DNA of 64,000 bases from an uncultured Spirochaetaceae bacterium (GCA_944389505.1 CALXMP010000001.1:337421-401420), one strand, 5' to 3'. Numbered from the stretch's first letter, positions 8,854 through 19,384 are shown. Notes: generated by a model not told the origin, from the letters alone. Numbers and translations: made by a program.

Positions 8854-9450
8854 TCAGTACAGAATCGCAGCTCCAACGAACGGGGAGATGAAGAATCCAT
8901 CCCTTTGGTAATCGGAGGACAGGGAAGCACCACCTGAAATCAAGGTGGCATTGGAATACACAGGACCTCCCGCCATCACACCCAGGCTTATGCTTATAAC
9001 GTTCATGATGCTGAAATCAACACCGGCACGGCCATAGACATCGAGGGAGAATAACCTCGTCGACTGATCGGGAAGAGGCCTGTCATTGTACATCTGGAGC
9101 TTTCCCCTTATACCAGCACCGATGAAAATCCCTACGACATCCTCTGTATCATATCTGTATCCGAGGCCTATTCTGAACGCAAAGCCGTATGGGGATCCGG
9201 AAGCTGATTCCGTCCGTCCGTCTTCCCATGTATTGAGAGGGAACACAACCCCGATTCCATATTCAGGGCCTATGCCATGAATGTCGCCGAAATAGTTCGC
9301 ACCATCAGCGGTGAAAAGGAAATCGGTGCTGCCGCTTCCCGAACCACTCCAGTTCCAGTCAGGGGCAATGGATACTCCGATAGAGCTGCCTGCATATAGA
9401 GAGACAGCTGCAGATAATAACAGGATTATCGCGGATATCTTCTTTAGCAT
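8854..9450 (-). CDS. Small outer-membrane beta-barrel protein
   Basis: A 198-residue exported protein with a signal peptide (MLKKISAIILLLSAAVSLYA). The rest alternates polar and hydrophobic residues with many glycines and aromatics and ends in a C-terminal tyrosine, as expected of an OmpW/OmpA-like eight-stranded barrel. Start 9450 is chosen because the signal peptide begins there; upstream in-frame codons belong to the preceding gene. Its ATG overlaps the stop of the pseudouridine synthase by 7 bp (ATGCTAA). Function unknown. Confidence 0.72.
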   Translation of the reverse strand: MLKKISAIILLLSAAVSLYAGSSIGVSIAPDWNWSGSGSGSTDFLFTADGANYFGDIHGIGPEYGIGVVFPLNTWEDGRTESASGSPYGFAFRIGLGYRYDTEDVVGIFIGAGIRGKLQMYNDRPLPDQSTRLFSLDVYGRAGVDFSIMNVISISLGVMAGGPVYSNATLISGGASLSSDYQRDGFFISPFVGAAILY

Positions 9451-10145
9451 GGCCGCTCCTCTATCTTCCCAAGGAAATATGTCCAGAGCGTATCCCCTGG
9501 CGGGGGTGCGATTATCTCCACAGCCTCCTTCTTCACGGGATGCATGAATGAGACGCGGCGCGCATGGAGGCATATCCCGCCATCAGGATTGGAACGGGCT
9601 GCTCCGTATTTGAGATCACCTTTTATATGGATTCCAAGGGCCGCAAGCTGTGCCCTTATCTGATGATGCCTTCCAGTATGCAGATCAATCTCGATAAGGT
9701 GGTAATGATCTGATGAGGCAAGCACGCGATAGGAAAGCCTTGCAATCTTCGATCCGGGACGCTCTTTGCCAGATGCGAATGATTTATTGTTCTTCGCATC
9801 ACGGGTGATGTAATGGATCAGCTCACCCTCCATCTTCTCTGGGCATCTGTCGACGATTGCCCAGTATGTCTTCTTAACATCTGAGGTCCTGAAGAGCGCG
9901 GTCATCCTTGAAAGAGCCTTATCGGTCTTCGTGTATATAACGATACCGGTAGTCGGCCTATCGAGACGATGGGGAATGCCGAGATAGACATTCCCGGGCT
10001 TGTTGTACTTGCGCTTAAGATACTCCTTCACATCGTCAGCAAGCGTCCTGTCTCCCGACTCATCTCCCTGCACGAGCTCTCCCGCAAGCTTATTGATAGC
10101 TATAAGATGGTTGTCCTCATAGAGAACACGGTCAGCTATTCCCAT
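9444..10145 (-). CDS. RluA-family 23S rRNA/tRNA pseudouridine synthase
   Basis: A 233-residue RluA-family enzyme that isomerises uridine to pseudouridine in RNA. The catalytic motif reads HRLDRPTTG, with the invariant aspartate, and HTGRHHQIRAQ follows downstream. There is no N-terminal S4 domain, so it is of the short RluA type rather than RluC/D. The start at 10145 is taken because a GGAAG stretch precedes it; it overlaps the end of parC by 14 bp. The exact target uridine cannot be told. Confidence 0.88.
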   Translation of the reverse strand: MGIADRVLYEDNHLIAINKLAGELVQGDESGDRTLADDVKEYLKRKYNKPGNVYLGIPHRLDRPTTGIVIYTKTDKALSRMTALFRTSDVKKTYWAIVDRCPEKMEGELIHYITRDAKNNKSFASGKERPGSKIARLSYRVLASSDHYHLIEIDLHTGRHHQIRAQLAALGIHIKGDLKYGAARSNPDGGICLHARRVSFMHPVKKEAVEIIAPPPGDTLWTYFLGKIEERPC

Positions 10146-12132
10146 CGTCTTCCACTCCATCAAAGAGCGTCGGCTCATTCTCTGCCGTGGTCGAAGGATC
10201 CTTTGTCTGCCTTATCGAGAGGGACTGCAGCTCCTTCGCCGTCAGCTTCTGCCCTGCAGCTGTTGGCGACTTATAGATCGGGAAGTCCGCAAAGCGGGCT
10301 GTATCCTCCGTTATCTTATAGCCGTATCCGGATTTGAACTTCATCGTTATTATCGCACTTGGCCATATGGACATCTTCTTCACCTTGGCCTTAGGTCCTG
10401 AGACTACAGAATAGTTCTTGTCGGTAGAGAATGCCGATATCCTGAAGCGCTTTATCTGGTAAACGCTCTTGTCGCGGACCTTATCGCGGTAGATAACGGT
10501 GAACACCTCCTTCGAGATGATATCCTTATCGCCATAATTGATATAGAACAGCCCTTCTGTTCCAATGAACACCTTGTCCTCGACAGGAACAACACGGTAC
10601 TCACCATTTGTCTTCATATAGAAGATCTTATCAAACGGGCTCACCTTCAGAAGCGGCTCTCCTGTCTTGATGTTCGTGCCAAGGTATCCAGTCGACTGAT
10701 CATACCTTATATCCATATTCCTGACAGCGACCTGCTTGGCATTCAGCGTCTCGAATGATGATATCTCTGTCTTTCTCCTGAACTGATCCTTATCGACCAT
10801 GCCCTCGAGCTCAGTGAGATAATTCTCCGCATAATCAACGATATGGGCCAGATTGTAGTCTATCGTCTGGATATCCCCTTCAATCTGGGCAATCTCATTC
10901 CTGTTCTTCTCTATATCAAAGAGGGAGATACGCCTGATAGGAATCTTCAGCAATCTCTCTATATCGTCATCATTGAGAGGCTCTCCGCCAAGCTCTGCCT
11001 CGAATGGGACAAAGCCATCGATTATAGCCTTCTTCACATCGTCCTGAGTCTTCTTTGTCTCGATTTCCTTATAGATCCTCTCCTCGATGAAGATACGCTC
11101 GAGCGTCCTTGCCCTGAGCCTTTCAAGAAGATGCTTCTTATCATTCTCGAGCTCTGCTGTAAGGACTTCGACCAGATGTTTGGCATGGAAGCGTATCATC
11201 TGGGTGATAGAGACAGCCTTAGGCAGCCCATCAACAATAACAAGCGGATTGACGGAAATCTTCTTCTCGCAGTCCGTTGTCGCATACAGCACATCAACCA
11301 TGTCCTCTGAATAGACATTGCGCTGCCAGCATATCTCTATCTGGGCCTTCTCTGCCGTATAATCACTGATTGATGCGATCTTGAGCCTGCCTGTAGCATT
11401 GGCCTTCTCTATCGATTCGATCAGGGCCTCACTCGTGACACCATAAGGCAGCTCCTCTATCACAAGCTTCTTCGGATCGGAGGCGTTGAGGCGGGCACGT
11501 ACAGCTATCTTGCCCTTTCCATCCGCATACTCTGAGACATCCATGATGCCGCCGCCCGGGAAATCCGGGAAGAGCTCGAACTTCTTTCCCCTGAGGGCCT
11601 TCTTCTCTGCCTCAAGAACCTCGATGAGGTTGTGCGGCAGGATCTGTGTGGACATTCCAACAGCTATACCCATCGTCCCCTGCACTGCAACGACAGGAAT
11701 CTTCGCAGGGAACAGCACCGGCTCTTTGTTCCTTCCGTCATAGGACTCCGTATACTCGGTTATCTCCGGGTTATACAGCACCTTCTTCGCAAAGGGTTTA
11801 AGCCGGCATTCTATGTACCTGCCAGCAGCTGCGCCATCACCGGTAAGGAAGTTTCCGAAGTTTCCCTGCTTCTCTATGAAGAGCTCACAGTTCGCAAGAT
11901 TTACGAGGGCCTCATAGATCGAAGAATCGCCATGTGGATGGTATTTCATACAGGCGCCGACAACATTGGCAACCTTCATGAAGCGGCCATCGTCCATCTC
12001 AAAGAGCGTATGCATGATCCTTCGCTGGACAGGCTTGAATCCATCGACAAGATCAGGGATAGCCCTATCCCTGACTACATATGAAGCATATTCAAGAAAG
12101 TAATTCCTGTAGAGTTTATCAGCCTGTGACAT
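10132..12132 (-). CDS. parC: DNA topoisomerase IV subunit A
   Basis: A 666-residue type IIA topoisomerase A subunit. The catalytic tyrosine lies in AAAGRYIECRL and the quinolone-region motif reads KYHPHGDSSIYEA, keeping Ser and Glu at the usual resistance positions. It is about 160 residues shorter than the GyrA in this window and lacks a recognisable GyrA box, which fits a decatenating topoisomerase IV. It overlaps parE by 14 bp and the downstream pseudouridine synthase by 14 bp, so the three are translationally linked. Confidence 0.93.
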   Translation of the reverse strand: MSQADKLYRNYFLEYASYVVRDRAIPDLVDGFKPVQRRIMHTLFEMDDGRFMKVANVVGACMKYHPHGDSSIYEALVNLANCELFIEKQGNFGNFLTGDGAAAGRYIECRLKPFAKKVLYNPEITEYTESYDGRNKEPVLFPAKIPVVAVQGTMGIAVGMSTQILPHNLIEVLEAEKKALRGKKFELFPDFPGGGIMDVSEYADGKGKIAVRARLNASDPKKLVIEELPYGVTSEALIESIEKANATGRLKIASISDYTAEKAQIEICWQRNVYSEDMVDVLYATTDCEKKISVNPLVIVDGLPKAVSITQMIRFHAKHLVEVLTAELENDKKHLLERLRARTLERIFIEERIYKEIETKKTQDDVKKAIIDGFVPFEAELGGEPLNDDDIERLLKIPIRRISLFDIEKNRNEIAQIEGDIQTIDYNLAHIVDYAENYLTELEGMVDKDQFRRKTEISSFETLNAKQVAVRNMDIRYDQSTGYLGTNIKTGEPLLKVSPFDKIFYMKTNGEYRVVPVEDKVFIGTEGLFYINYGDKDIISKEVFTVIYRDKVRDKSVYQIKRFRISAFSTDKNYSVVSGPKAKVKKMSIWPSAIITMKFKSGYGYKITEDTARFADFPIYKSPTAAGQKLTAKELQSLSIRQTKDPSTTAENEPTLFDGVEDDGNS

Positions 12133-13927
12133 TCAGAAGATTCTCCATAATGAACTCCCTGCGCTGAGGGGTATTCTGTCCCATATAGAACTCCATCTTA
12201 TCCTTGATGTCCTTAATCGATGTGATTGTGACAGGAAGGAGTTTTATATCCTCTCCTATGAAGCCTTTGAACTCATTAGGGCTGATCTCTCCGAGGCCTT
12301 TGAATCTTGTCACCTCACAGCCCTTTATCTTCGCCATCGCCTGATCGCGCTCCGCTTCCGAATAGCAGTAGCTCGTCACGGATTTATTCCTGACTCTGAA
12401 AAGCGGAGTCTCAAGGATGAAAAGACGGCCTGATGTGACAAGCTCCTCAAAGTATGAGAGGAAGAATGTCATGAGAAGTATTCTTATATGGAAACCATCG
12501 GTATCGGCATCGGTAGCGATGACAACCTTTGAATAACGGATATCATCGACACCATTCTCAATCCCAAGCGCCACCATGATATTATAAAGCTCCTCATGCT
12601 TATAGAGCTCCGTACGCTTATAGCCCTGGACATTGAATGGCTTTCCCCTGAGTGCAAATACTGCCTGGGTGTTAGCATCACGGGCAATCGACAACGTTCC
12701 TGCAGCGCTGTCTCCCTCTGTAAGGAAGATCATTGAATTCTCTGCTTCCTTTCTGTGCTGCGCAGAGGAGGAATCGAGATGGAAGCGGCAATCCTTCAGC
12801 TTAGGAATATGGATAGCTGTCTTCCTGGCCCTTTCCTTTGCATTGTTCCTGACAGCCTGCTCTTCCTTATGGACCTTCTCATTGGTCGTTACCTTCTCCT
12901 GGATGCCCTGGGCTTTAGCCTTATCCTTCATCAGCGCATCCATGACCGCTTCACGGACTTCGTTGACAATCCAGGTGCGGACCTCTGTAGATCCAAGCTT
13001 ATTCTTGGTCTGGCTCTCAAAGACAGGGTTCTGCATCTTTATAGCAACTGCCGCAGCTATGCCATCACGGATCTCAGGAGCCTGCCAGCTCTTCCTGAAG
13101 AATTCATTTATGCCTTTAAGCACACCCTCCTTGAAAGCCGCAAGGTGGGTTCCGCCGTCGGTGGTGTTCTGGCCATTCACGAATGAGAAGTAATTCTCTC
13201 CGTATCCGGAAGTATGCGTGAAAGCGAACTCAAGATGATCATTCTTGAAATGCAGCGTAGGATAGAGCCCCTCTGAGCCAAGCTTCTTGGAAAGCAGATC
13301 CAGAAGCCCATTCTGGCTCTTTATGAGCATCTTGTTATACGTTATTGTCAGACCAGTGTTGAGATAAGCGTAGCTCCACAGCCTCTCTTCGATGATGTCG
13401 TCGAGATAGTGGAAATCAGGGAAGATCTGCGGATCGGGATGGAATGATATGAATGTGCCATCCTTCTCCTCCGGGGCTTTTCCCTCCTTCTTCCTCTTAA
13501 GCACTCCGCGCTCGAACTCTGCCTCGACATACTTCCCTTCCCTGTATGAGCGGACAAGGAAAGCTGATGAGAGCGCGTTGACGGCCTTTGTTCCGACTCC
13601 ATTGAGACCGACCGAGAACTGGAAAGCCTCGCTATCGTACTTTGCTCCGGTATTGATTACGGAAACGCATTCTACAACCTTCCCGAGAGGGATGCCACGT
13701 CCATAGTCCCTCACGGAGACCGTATCTTCAAGCACGGTTATATCAATGCGGGAACCGAAATGCATCGTGAACTCATCTACCGAATTATCCACGACCTCCT
13801 TGAGTAATACATATATGCCATCATCGGGATGCGAGCCATTGCCTAGCCTTCCGATATACATTCCAGGTCTCAGCCTGATATGTTCGAGTGATGACAGGGA
13901 TTTTATATTGCTTTCATCATAGGCCAT
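12119..13927 (-). CDS. parE: DNA topoisomerase IV subunit B
   Basis: A 602-residue ATPase subunit: GHKL domain with VDNSVDEF and GRGIPLG, then a TOPRIM part with EGDSAAG and DADTDG. With ParC it separates linked daughter chromosomes. It is distinct from the gyrB at 58.7 kb. No Shine-Dalgarno sequence precedes the ATG; a TATACT element ends six bases upstream, predicting a leaderless mRNA. It heads a tight run parE-parC-pseudouridine synthase-barrel-activator. Confidence 0.94.
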   Translation of the reverse strand: MAYDESNIKSLSSLEHIRLRPGMYIGRLGNGSHPDDGIYVLLKEVVDNSVDEFTMHFGSRIDITVLEDTVSVRDYGRGIPLGKVVECVSVINTGAKYDSEAFQFSVGLNGVGTKAVNALSSAFLVRSYREGKYVEAEFERGVLKRKKEGKAPEEKDGTFISFHPDPQIFPDFHYLDDIIEERLWSYAYLNTGLTITYNKMLIKSQNGLLDLLSKKLGSEGLYPTLHFKNDHLEFAFTHTSGYGENYFSFVNGQNTTDGGTHLAAFKEGVLKGINEFFRKSWQAPEIRDGIAAAVAIKMQNPVFESQTKNKLGSTEVRTWIVNEVREAVMDALMKDKAKAQGIQEKVTTNEKVHKEEQAVRNNAKERARKTAIHIPKLKDCRFHLDSSSAQHRKEAENSMIFLTEGDSAAGTLSIARDANTQAVFALRGKPFNVQGYKRTELYKHEELYNIMVALGIENGVDDIRYSKVVIATDADTDGFHIRILLMTFFLSYFEELVTSGRLFILETPLFRVRNKSVTSYCYSEAERDQAMAKIKGCEVTRFKGLGEISPNEFKGFIGEDIKLLPVTITSIKDIKDKMEFYMGQNTPQRREFIMENLLNVTG

Positions 13928-13933
13928 GAAATC

Positions 13934-13963
13934 AGTATACAGAGTTTACACCCTATTACGCAA
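13934..13963 (-). promoter_or_regulatory. Sigma-70-type promoter of parE (leaderless)
   Basis: On the minus strand, TTGCGT and TATACT are 18 bases apart; the -10 ends six bases before the parE ATG, so the transcript should start at or within a base or two of the start codon. It overlaps the last codons of the YibE/F gene. Confidence 0.6.
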
Positions 13964-15106
13964 ACAATTATCCTTACCTCCATCTGACCGGAACATCAGG
14001 AGTCCCATAAGGGCAGTAAGCGGTGTAACCAGCACTATTCCCGCTGAGCCAACGAGTGTCTGGAGTATCTCTGCGGCTATTGATTTTGACGTGAACAGAT
14101 TCATGACAGGTGTCGCCTGGGCCATATATACCATCATCAGGGTAAGGAAACTTCCCATATATGCAAGAAGGAGCGTTGTGATCTGTGTGCCAACCCCCGC
14201 CCTGCCGACTTCCATCGCGGACCTGAACAGTTCTCTTTTACCAATATCCTCAGAGTGTTCCCTGACCTCCCACATCGCAGCAGATACATCTATTGAGAGA
14301 TCCATCACAGCACCTCCAGCACTCAGGCATACAACTCCTGAGAAGAGCGATGTGAGATCAAGATGGATGAATCCACAGTAAAGGAGCGCTTCACTCTGCT
14401 CCAACACCGATCCATGTATCCTCAGAAGCCAGGTCGTGAAAACAGAGAGTGCCACGGTCATGATCATGCTTAAAAGCGATCCTGCTATAGCCGCAAGGCT
14501 CCTCCTATTCACCCCGGAGACCATCGGCAGTGTCACAAGAGTCATCAGGACAAGCGAGAATGTACACATGAAAAGAGGATTCATCCCTTTCAGAATCGAG
14601 GGAATAAGGAGCTTCCAGATCATAAGGAAGGCAAACAGGAATGACATAATCATCCTTATTCCCCGTATACCTGCAAAGATGACAAGCACGATTACAAAAG
14701 CTGCTACAAGAATCCATTCTGCACCGATTCTGTAATAATCGATAAGATTTATGAATATAGGATTGCCGTCTCCATCGCGTTCAATCAGCACCCATGCGAT
14801 ATCCCCAGGAACGAAGACCTTATCCTCTTTGAGGCTTCCTGACAGGAGATTTATCCCATCCATTTCGAGACCTTTATGCTCTCCCGAGAGAACACGGACA
14901 TAGCAGCGCTGATCCCCGGTGCGGAAGAGCCCTGTCTGGATTATACCCCTGTCATCGCAGGAGAGAATCTCAGCCTTCGCGCCAGTCGCATTTATGTATA
15001 TATCCCGCTCAAAACCAGTGGGAATGATGATAAGAACAAGAGTAGCTATAGCAAAAGCCGCTATGAAAGCAGCATCCTTGCGTCTGATTGTCAGTATTGT
15101 GCGCAT
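13946..15106 (-). CDS. YibE/F-like membrane protein
   Basis: A 386-residue integral membrane protein. One N-terminal anchor is followed by an extracytoplasmic beta-rich part (about 25-125), then seven or so transmembrane segments. The membrane half carries YibE/F family features: the GIRGIRMIMSF stretch, LIPSILKGMNP, GAVMDLSIDVSAAMWE and the late VLVTPLTAL. YibE/F proteins have no firmly known function. The start at 15106 is placed where the first membrane segment begins; upstream frame is the terminator of the phosphatase gene. Confidence 0.8.
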   Translation of the reverse strand: MRTILTIRRKDAAFIAAFAIATLVLIIIPTGFERDIYINATGAKAEILSCDDRGIIQTGLFRTGDQRCYVRVLSGEHKGLEMDGINLLSGSLKEDKVFVPGDIAWVLIERDGDGNPIFINLIDYYRIGAEWILVAAFVIVLVIFAGIRGIRMIMSFLFAFLMIWKLLIPSILKGMNPLFMCTFSLVLMTLVTLPMVSGVNRRSLAAIAGSLLSMIMTVALSVFTTWLLRIHGSVLEQSEALLYCGFIHLDLTSLFSGVVCLSAGGAVMDLSIDVSAAMWEVREHSEDIGKRELFRSAMEVGRAGVGTQITTLLLAYMGSFLTLMMVYMAQATPVMNLFTSKSIAAEILQTLVGSAGIVLVTPLTALMGLLMFRSDGGKDNCLRNRV

Positions 15107-15117
15107 CTGATTCCGGT

Positions 15118-15143
15118 AAAACGAAGAGGGAGCCGAAGCTCCC
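15118..15143 (-). terminator. Intrinsic terminator of the alkaline phosphatase gene
   Basis: On the minus strand GGGAGC-TTCG-GCTCCC forms a UUCG tetraloop hairpin followed by TCTTCGTTTT. It lies between the phosphatase stop and the YibE/F start. Confidence 0.8.
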
Positions 15144-15164
15144 CCCTTCCAATCTATATTCAGC

Positions 15165-16628
15165 TTACCTTGCGTTGGTAAGATCCATGAGCTTCTTTGC
15201 GACATCGGTGTTGTCATACGATCCGATGAACGCTTCTGCTCCTTCGCCATAGGCATATACAGGAACCGGGAGACCTGTATGGAAGTAGCTTGTCCAGCCG
15301 ATTCCAGCCTTGTTGTTAATGATGTGCGTAAGCGTTACGGAGATCGGGTTGTATCCACCATAAAGGAGAGATTCCTCATATCCATCAGTATTCCCGCTCA
15401 TTGCATCATCATATGCCCTCTGGAGCATTGCGAACTCATAGTCGTTCATCTCAAGAGCAGCAACCTCTGCAGCTGTTCCAGGAGCGGTGAGTCCGAAGTT
15501 CTCCTCAACCATCTCCATAAGGACATCGAAGGAGAAGTCACCTGCAGCGATTCTTTCCTCAACCATTGTGTCGAACTTCACATAGGACACCTTCTGCTCG
15601 CGGAGGATATCGAAAGCTGTGTTGTAGCCAGTAGCTGCATAGCCGATTGTCATACCACCTGTCTCATGATCTCCTGTCACGACGATGAGAGTCTCATCTG
15701 GATGATCCTTTGCGAAATCAACCGCGACCTCGATAGCCTCATCGAAAGCAAGTGTGTCACTGATGTTGGCAACTGCATCATTTGCATGGCCTGCCCAGTC
15801 AATCTTTCCGGACTCAACCATCATGAAGAAACCGGTCTCATTGTCGAGCACATCGATTCCCTTCCTGACGAAGTCCTTGAGCTGGAGCTGGTCGTCTTCC
15901 GCATCGATTGCATATGGCATAGCGCCATCGTCCTGAAGAACAGGGCTGTAAGCATAGACCTTACCACTGTCGCTGTTGAGGCTGAGGATCGTATCGCGGT
16001 CATTCGTTACAAGATATCCATTGTCCTCGAGAACCTGGTAAATTGTCTTCTCGCCATTATCTGCCTGATTCACAGAACCACCGCCGAAGTAGTCAAATCC
16101 TGAAGCCGCCATCTGCAGACCGATCTCATAGTAGTCATTGCGTGATGCGACATGAGCATAGTATGCAGCAGGAGTTGCGTGGTTGATTGTGACTGTCGAT
16201 ACGATACCAATCTTCCAGCCCTTATCACGGAGCATCTCTGCAATTGTCGTGCCCTTTGTCACCTTGTCGATTCCCATTCCGATGACACCGCTGTGTGTCT
16301 TGAATCCGGAAGAAAGGGATGTTGCTGTGCTTGCTGAGTCTGGAGCGAATGATGTTGCATCCTGTGTATACTGGATACCTACGACAGGGAACTGTGTGAA
16401 TGTCAGCTCCTGAAGATCAACAAGTCCTGGCTCATTGCAGCCATTGAACACCTGAGCGGAATTGATCTGAGGTGAGCTCATTCCATCTCCGATGAACATG
16501 AATACATATTTTGGCGAAGCATTCTCCACGCTGCCGCGGATTGTCTGCTCTGTTTCCCTTGCGCCATCAGCATATGCCATTGAAGCAATGAGCATAAGAG
16601 CTGCAAGCACTGTAAGAATTCTCTTCAT
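15165..16628 (-). CDS. phoA: Alkaline phosphatase
   Basis: A 487-residue periplasmic phosphomonoesterase with signal peptide MKRILTVLAALMLIASMAYA. The metal-binding FIGDGMSSPQ motif, the catalytic serine in PDSASTAT and the zinc-ligand GDHETGG motif are all present. It hydrolyses phosphate esters outside the inner membrane. The start at 16628 has GGAGG upstream. A pair of 11-bp-spaced repeats about 70 bp upstream could be a phosphate-regulator site. It is transcribed divergently from leuS and ends in a clear terminator, so it is probably a single-gene unit. Confidence 0.93.
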   Translation of the reverse strand: MKRILTVLAALMLIASMAYADGARETEQTIRGSVENASPKYVFMFIGDGMSSPQINSAQVFNGCNEPGLVDLQELTFTQFPVVGIQYTQDATSFAPDSASTATSLSSGFKTHSGVIGMGIDKVTKGTTIAEMLRDKGWKIGIVSTVTINHATPAAYYAHVASRNDYYEIGLQMAASGFDYFGGGSVNQADNGEKTIYQVLEDNGYLVTNDRDTILSLNSDSGKVYAYSPVLQDDGAMPYAIDAEDDQLQLKDFVRKGIDVLDNETGFFMMVESGKIDWAGHANDAVANISDTLAFDEAIEVAVDFAKDHPDETLIVVTGDHETGGMTIGYAATGYNTAFDILREQKVSYVKFDTMVEERIAAGDFSFDVLMEMVEENFGLTAPGTAAEVAALEMNDYEFAMLQRAYDDAMSGNTDGYEESLLYGGYNPISVTLTHIINNKAGIGWTSYFHTGLPVPVYAYGEGAEAFIGSYDNTDVAKKLMDLTNAR

Positions 16629-16696
16629 TTGGTCCTCCATACGGATGAATCTATGGAGAAATTACCATCTGGAGCCATTTCCTTCTGCCATTATGG

Positions 16697-16713
16697 GGTT
16701 AGTTCCAGGTTAA
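16697..16713 (-). promoter_or_regulatory. Possible Pho-box-like direct repeat
   Basis: On the minus strand TTAACC-tggaa-CTAACC: two near-identical hexamers with 11-bp periodicity, the spacing seen in PhoP/PhoB-type direct repeats, about 70 bp upstream of the alkaline phosphatase start. Only two units are visible, so this is tentative. Confidence 0.3.
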
Positions 16714-16799
16714 TTCGGAGCAAAGGAAAACAGTGCTGTGTTAAGGCCGTGATAATGTCCGCAATAGTGATATCATCCATAGCCTTTTTCCTCCCTTAA

Positions 16800-16808
16800 T
16801 GATATTCT
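16800..16808 (+). promoter_or_regulatory. Extended -10 promoter of leuS
   Basis: TGATATTCT matches an extended -10 (TGn-TATNNT) and ends seven bases before the leuS ATG. No good -35 and no ribosome-binding site are seen, so a leaderless transcript is likely. Confidence 0.45.
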
Positions 16809-16815
16809 CATCGCT

Positions 16816-19329
16816 ATGAGCAAGTATCCTTTCAATGAGATAGAGCCCAAGTGGCAGAAATACTGGGAAGAGCACAAGACATTCCATACGGAAGAGGATC
16901 CTTCGGTTCCAAAGGAAAAGAGGAGATACATCCTCGACATGTTCCCATATCCATCTGGAGCAGGACTGCATGTAGGACATCCGGAAGGCTATACAGCTAC
17001 GGATATCTATTCAAGATACCTGAGGATGAAAGGCTATAATGTCCTCCATCCGATGGGGTTCGATTCATTCGGTCTTCCAGCCGAGAACTATGCAATCAAG
17101 ACCGGAACCCATCCATGGGTAACAACAGAGAAGAATATCGAGACATTCCGCCGCCAGATAAAGAGCCTTGGATTCTCATATGACTGGGATCGTGAGATAT
17201 CTACATGCGATCCCGATTACTACCATTGGACACAGTGGATCTTCGAGCAGCTATACAAGAAAGGACTTGCATATGAAGCTGTCACTCCGATCAACTGGTG
17301 CCCGAGCTGCAAGACAGGACTTGCGAACGAGGAAGTAAAGGAAGGCCATTGCGAGCGCTGCGGAGAGAAGGTCGAGAAGAAGAACATCAGGCAGTGGATG
17401 CTCAGGATTACTGCATACGCCGACAAGCTTCTTGAAGGACTTGATGAGCTTGACTGGCCAGAGTCTGTAAAGGCAATGCAGCGCAACTGGATCGGAAGAT
17501 CAGAGGGGGCGGCTGTATTATTCCAGATTGATGGAATGGAGGAAAAGCTCGAGGTATACACAACACGCTGCGATACGCTTTTCGGTGCGACGTACATGGT
17601 TGTGGCTCCGGAGCATCCGCTTGTCGGAAAGCTTACGACTCCTGAGCAGAAAGCTACTGTTGAAAAATATCTTGATGAGACAAAGCATAAATCAGATCTC
17701 GAGAGAACCGATCTTGCAAAAGATAAGACTGGTGTCTTCTCCGGTTCCTATGCCATCAACCCTGTAAACGGCAAGCGCATCCCTATCTGGATTGCTGATT
17801 ACGTTCTCATAAGCTATGGAACTGGTGCTATCATGGCCGTTCCAGCCCATGATGACAGGGACTGGGAGTTCGCGAAGAAGTTCGGTCTTCCTATCATCGA
17901 AGTACTCAAATCCGAGGTAGATGTGCAGGAGCAGGCCTGGACAGAGGATGGAATACACGTCAATTCCGAATGGCTTGATGGCCTGAACAAGAAGGATGCC
18001 ATAGAGAAGATGCTTGCATTCCTTGAGGAAAAGAGTTACGGGCATAAGGCTATCAACTACAAGCTCCGCGACTGGGTATTCTCACGCCAGCGTTACTGGG
18101 GAGAACCTATTCCTCTCATCCACTGCCCTCACTGCGGAACAGTGACCGTCCCAGAGGACCAGCTTCCGCTCCGTCTGCCCGAGGTAGACAAGTACGAGCC
18201 ATCTGGAACAGGTGAATCACCTCTTGTGAATGTAGAGAGCTGGGTTAACTGCAAATGCCCTGTCTGTGGTGCTGATGCAAAGAGAGAGACAAATACAATG
18301 CCTCAGTGGGCAGGTTCCTGCTGGTACTATCTCAGGTATATCGATCCAAAGAATGAGAAAGCATTCATAGATCCTGAGAAGGAGAAGTACTGGATGCCGG
18401 TCAACCTCTATGTAGGCGGCGCTGAGCATGCGGTTCTCCATCTTCTCTATTCGAGATTCTGGCACAAAGTGCTCTATGATCTCGGGCTGGTATCTACAGA
18501 TGAGCCGTTCCACCGTCTCGTGAACCAGGGAATGATTACATCATTTGCCTATCAGAAGGCGAACAAGAGCCTCGTACCGACAGATCTCGTAGAGGAAAAG
18601 GATGGCAAATACTATGACAAGGAGACTGGTGAAGAGCTGACTCAGGTCATAGCGAAGATGTCAAAGTCCCTCAAGAACGTCATCAATCCCGATGATTTCA
18701 TCAAGAACTACGGTGCTGACAGCGTGAGGATGTACGAGATGTTCATGGGACCGCTCAGGGAATCAAAGCCATGGGCAACAAATGGATTCATCGGTGTATA
18801 CCGCTTCCTCGATAGAATCTGGAGAATCTCTACAGAGAAGAAGATTGAGGATATAAAGCTTACTCCTGAGATCGATAGCCTTATGCATAAGACTATAAAG
18901 AAGGTAACCGAGGATACCGAATCCCTATCATTCAATACGGCAATCAGCCAGATGATGGTATTCGTCAATGAGCTCAACAAGCTTGAGGTAGTACCGAAGA
19001 AAGCAATGGAGGACCTCACCCTCCTGCTCTCTCCATACACGCCGCACCTTGCAGAGGAACTCTGGGTCATGTTCGGTCATGAGCCATCTGTGGCAAATGA
19101 GAAATGGCCTGAATACGATGTTGCCAAGACCATTGATGCGACTATCGAGGTCGTTGTCCAGGTCAATGGCAAGCTCAGGGCAAGACTGCAGATGCCTCAG
19201 GGAGCATCAAAGGAAGAGATGCTCAATGAAGCGAAGAACGACGAGAAGATCAAGACATGGATCGAGGGCAAGGAGATCGTCAAGGAGATTGTTGTCCCGA
19301 ACAAGCTTGTGAATATCGTTGTTAAGTAA
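16816..19329 (+). CDS. leuS: Leucyl-tRNA synthetase
   Basis: An 837-residue class I synthetase that charges tRNA-Leu. The HIGH-type motif ([14 protein letters not shown]) is near residue 50, the editing domain follows (about 220-410), and KMSKSLKNV is the second signature. The length is normal. The N terminus [17 protein letters not shown] fits the family exactly, so the ATG at 16816 is right although no Shine-Dalgarno sequence precedes it. A strong terminator follows the stop. Confidence 0.97.
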   Translation: MSKYPFNEIEPKWQKYWEEHKTFHTEEDPSVPKEKRRYILDMFPYPSGAGLHVGHPEGYTATDIYSRYLRMKGYNVLHPMGFDSFGLPAENYAIKTGTHPWVTTEKNIETFRRQIKSLGFSYDWDREISTCDPDYYHWTQWIFEQLYKKGLAYEAVTPINWCPSCKTGLANEEVKEGHCERCGEKVEKKNIRQWMLRITAYADKLLEGLDELDWPESVKAMQRNWIGRSEGAAVLFQIDGMEEKLEVYTTRCDTLFGATYMVVAPEHPLVGKLTTPEQKATVEKYLDETKHKSDLERTDLAKDKTGVFSGSYAINPVNGKRIPIWIADYVLISYGTGAIMAVPAHDDRDWEFAKKFGLPIIEVLKSEVDVQEQAWTEDGIHVNSEWLDGLNKKDAIEKMLAFLEEKSYGHKAINYKLRDWVFSRQRYWGEPIPLIHCPHCGTVTVPEDQLPLRLPEVDKYEPSGTGESPLVNVESWVNCKCPVCGADAKRETNTMPQWAGSCWYYLRYIDPKNEKAFIDPEKEKYWMPVNLYVGGAEHAVLHLLYSRFWHKVLYDLGLVSTDEPFHRLVNQGMITSFAYQKANKSLVPTDLVEEKDGKYYDKETGEELTQVIAKMSKSLKNVINPDDFIKNYGADSVRMYEMFMGPLRESKPWATNGFIGVYRFLDRIWRISTEKKIEDIKLTPEIDSLMHKTIKKVTEDTESLSFNTAISQMMVFVNELNKLEVVPKKAMEDLTLLLSPYTPHLAEELWVMFGHEPSVANEKWPEYDVAKTIDATIEVVVQVNGKLRARLQMPQGASKEEMLNEAKNDEKIKTWIEGKEIVKEIVVPNKLVNIVVK

Positions 19330-19352
19330 GCTAAACAAGCAACTGAACTCTC

Positions 19353-19384
19353 AAAGGGCCTGACGTGAAAATCAGGTCCTTTTT
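19353..19384 (+). terminator. Intrinsic terminator of leuS
   Basis: AAGGGCCTGA pairs with TCAGGTCCTT (one internal mismatch) around an eight-base loop, followed by a run of T. Confidence 0.85.
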
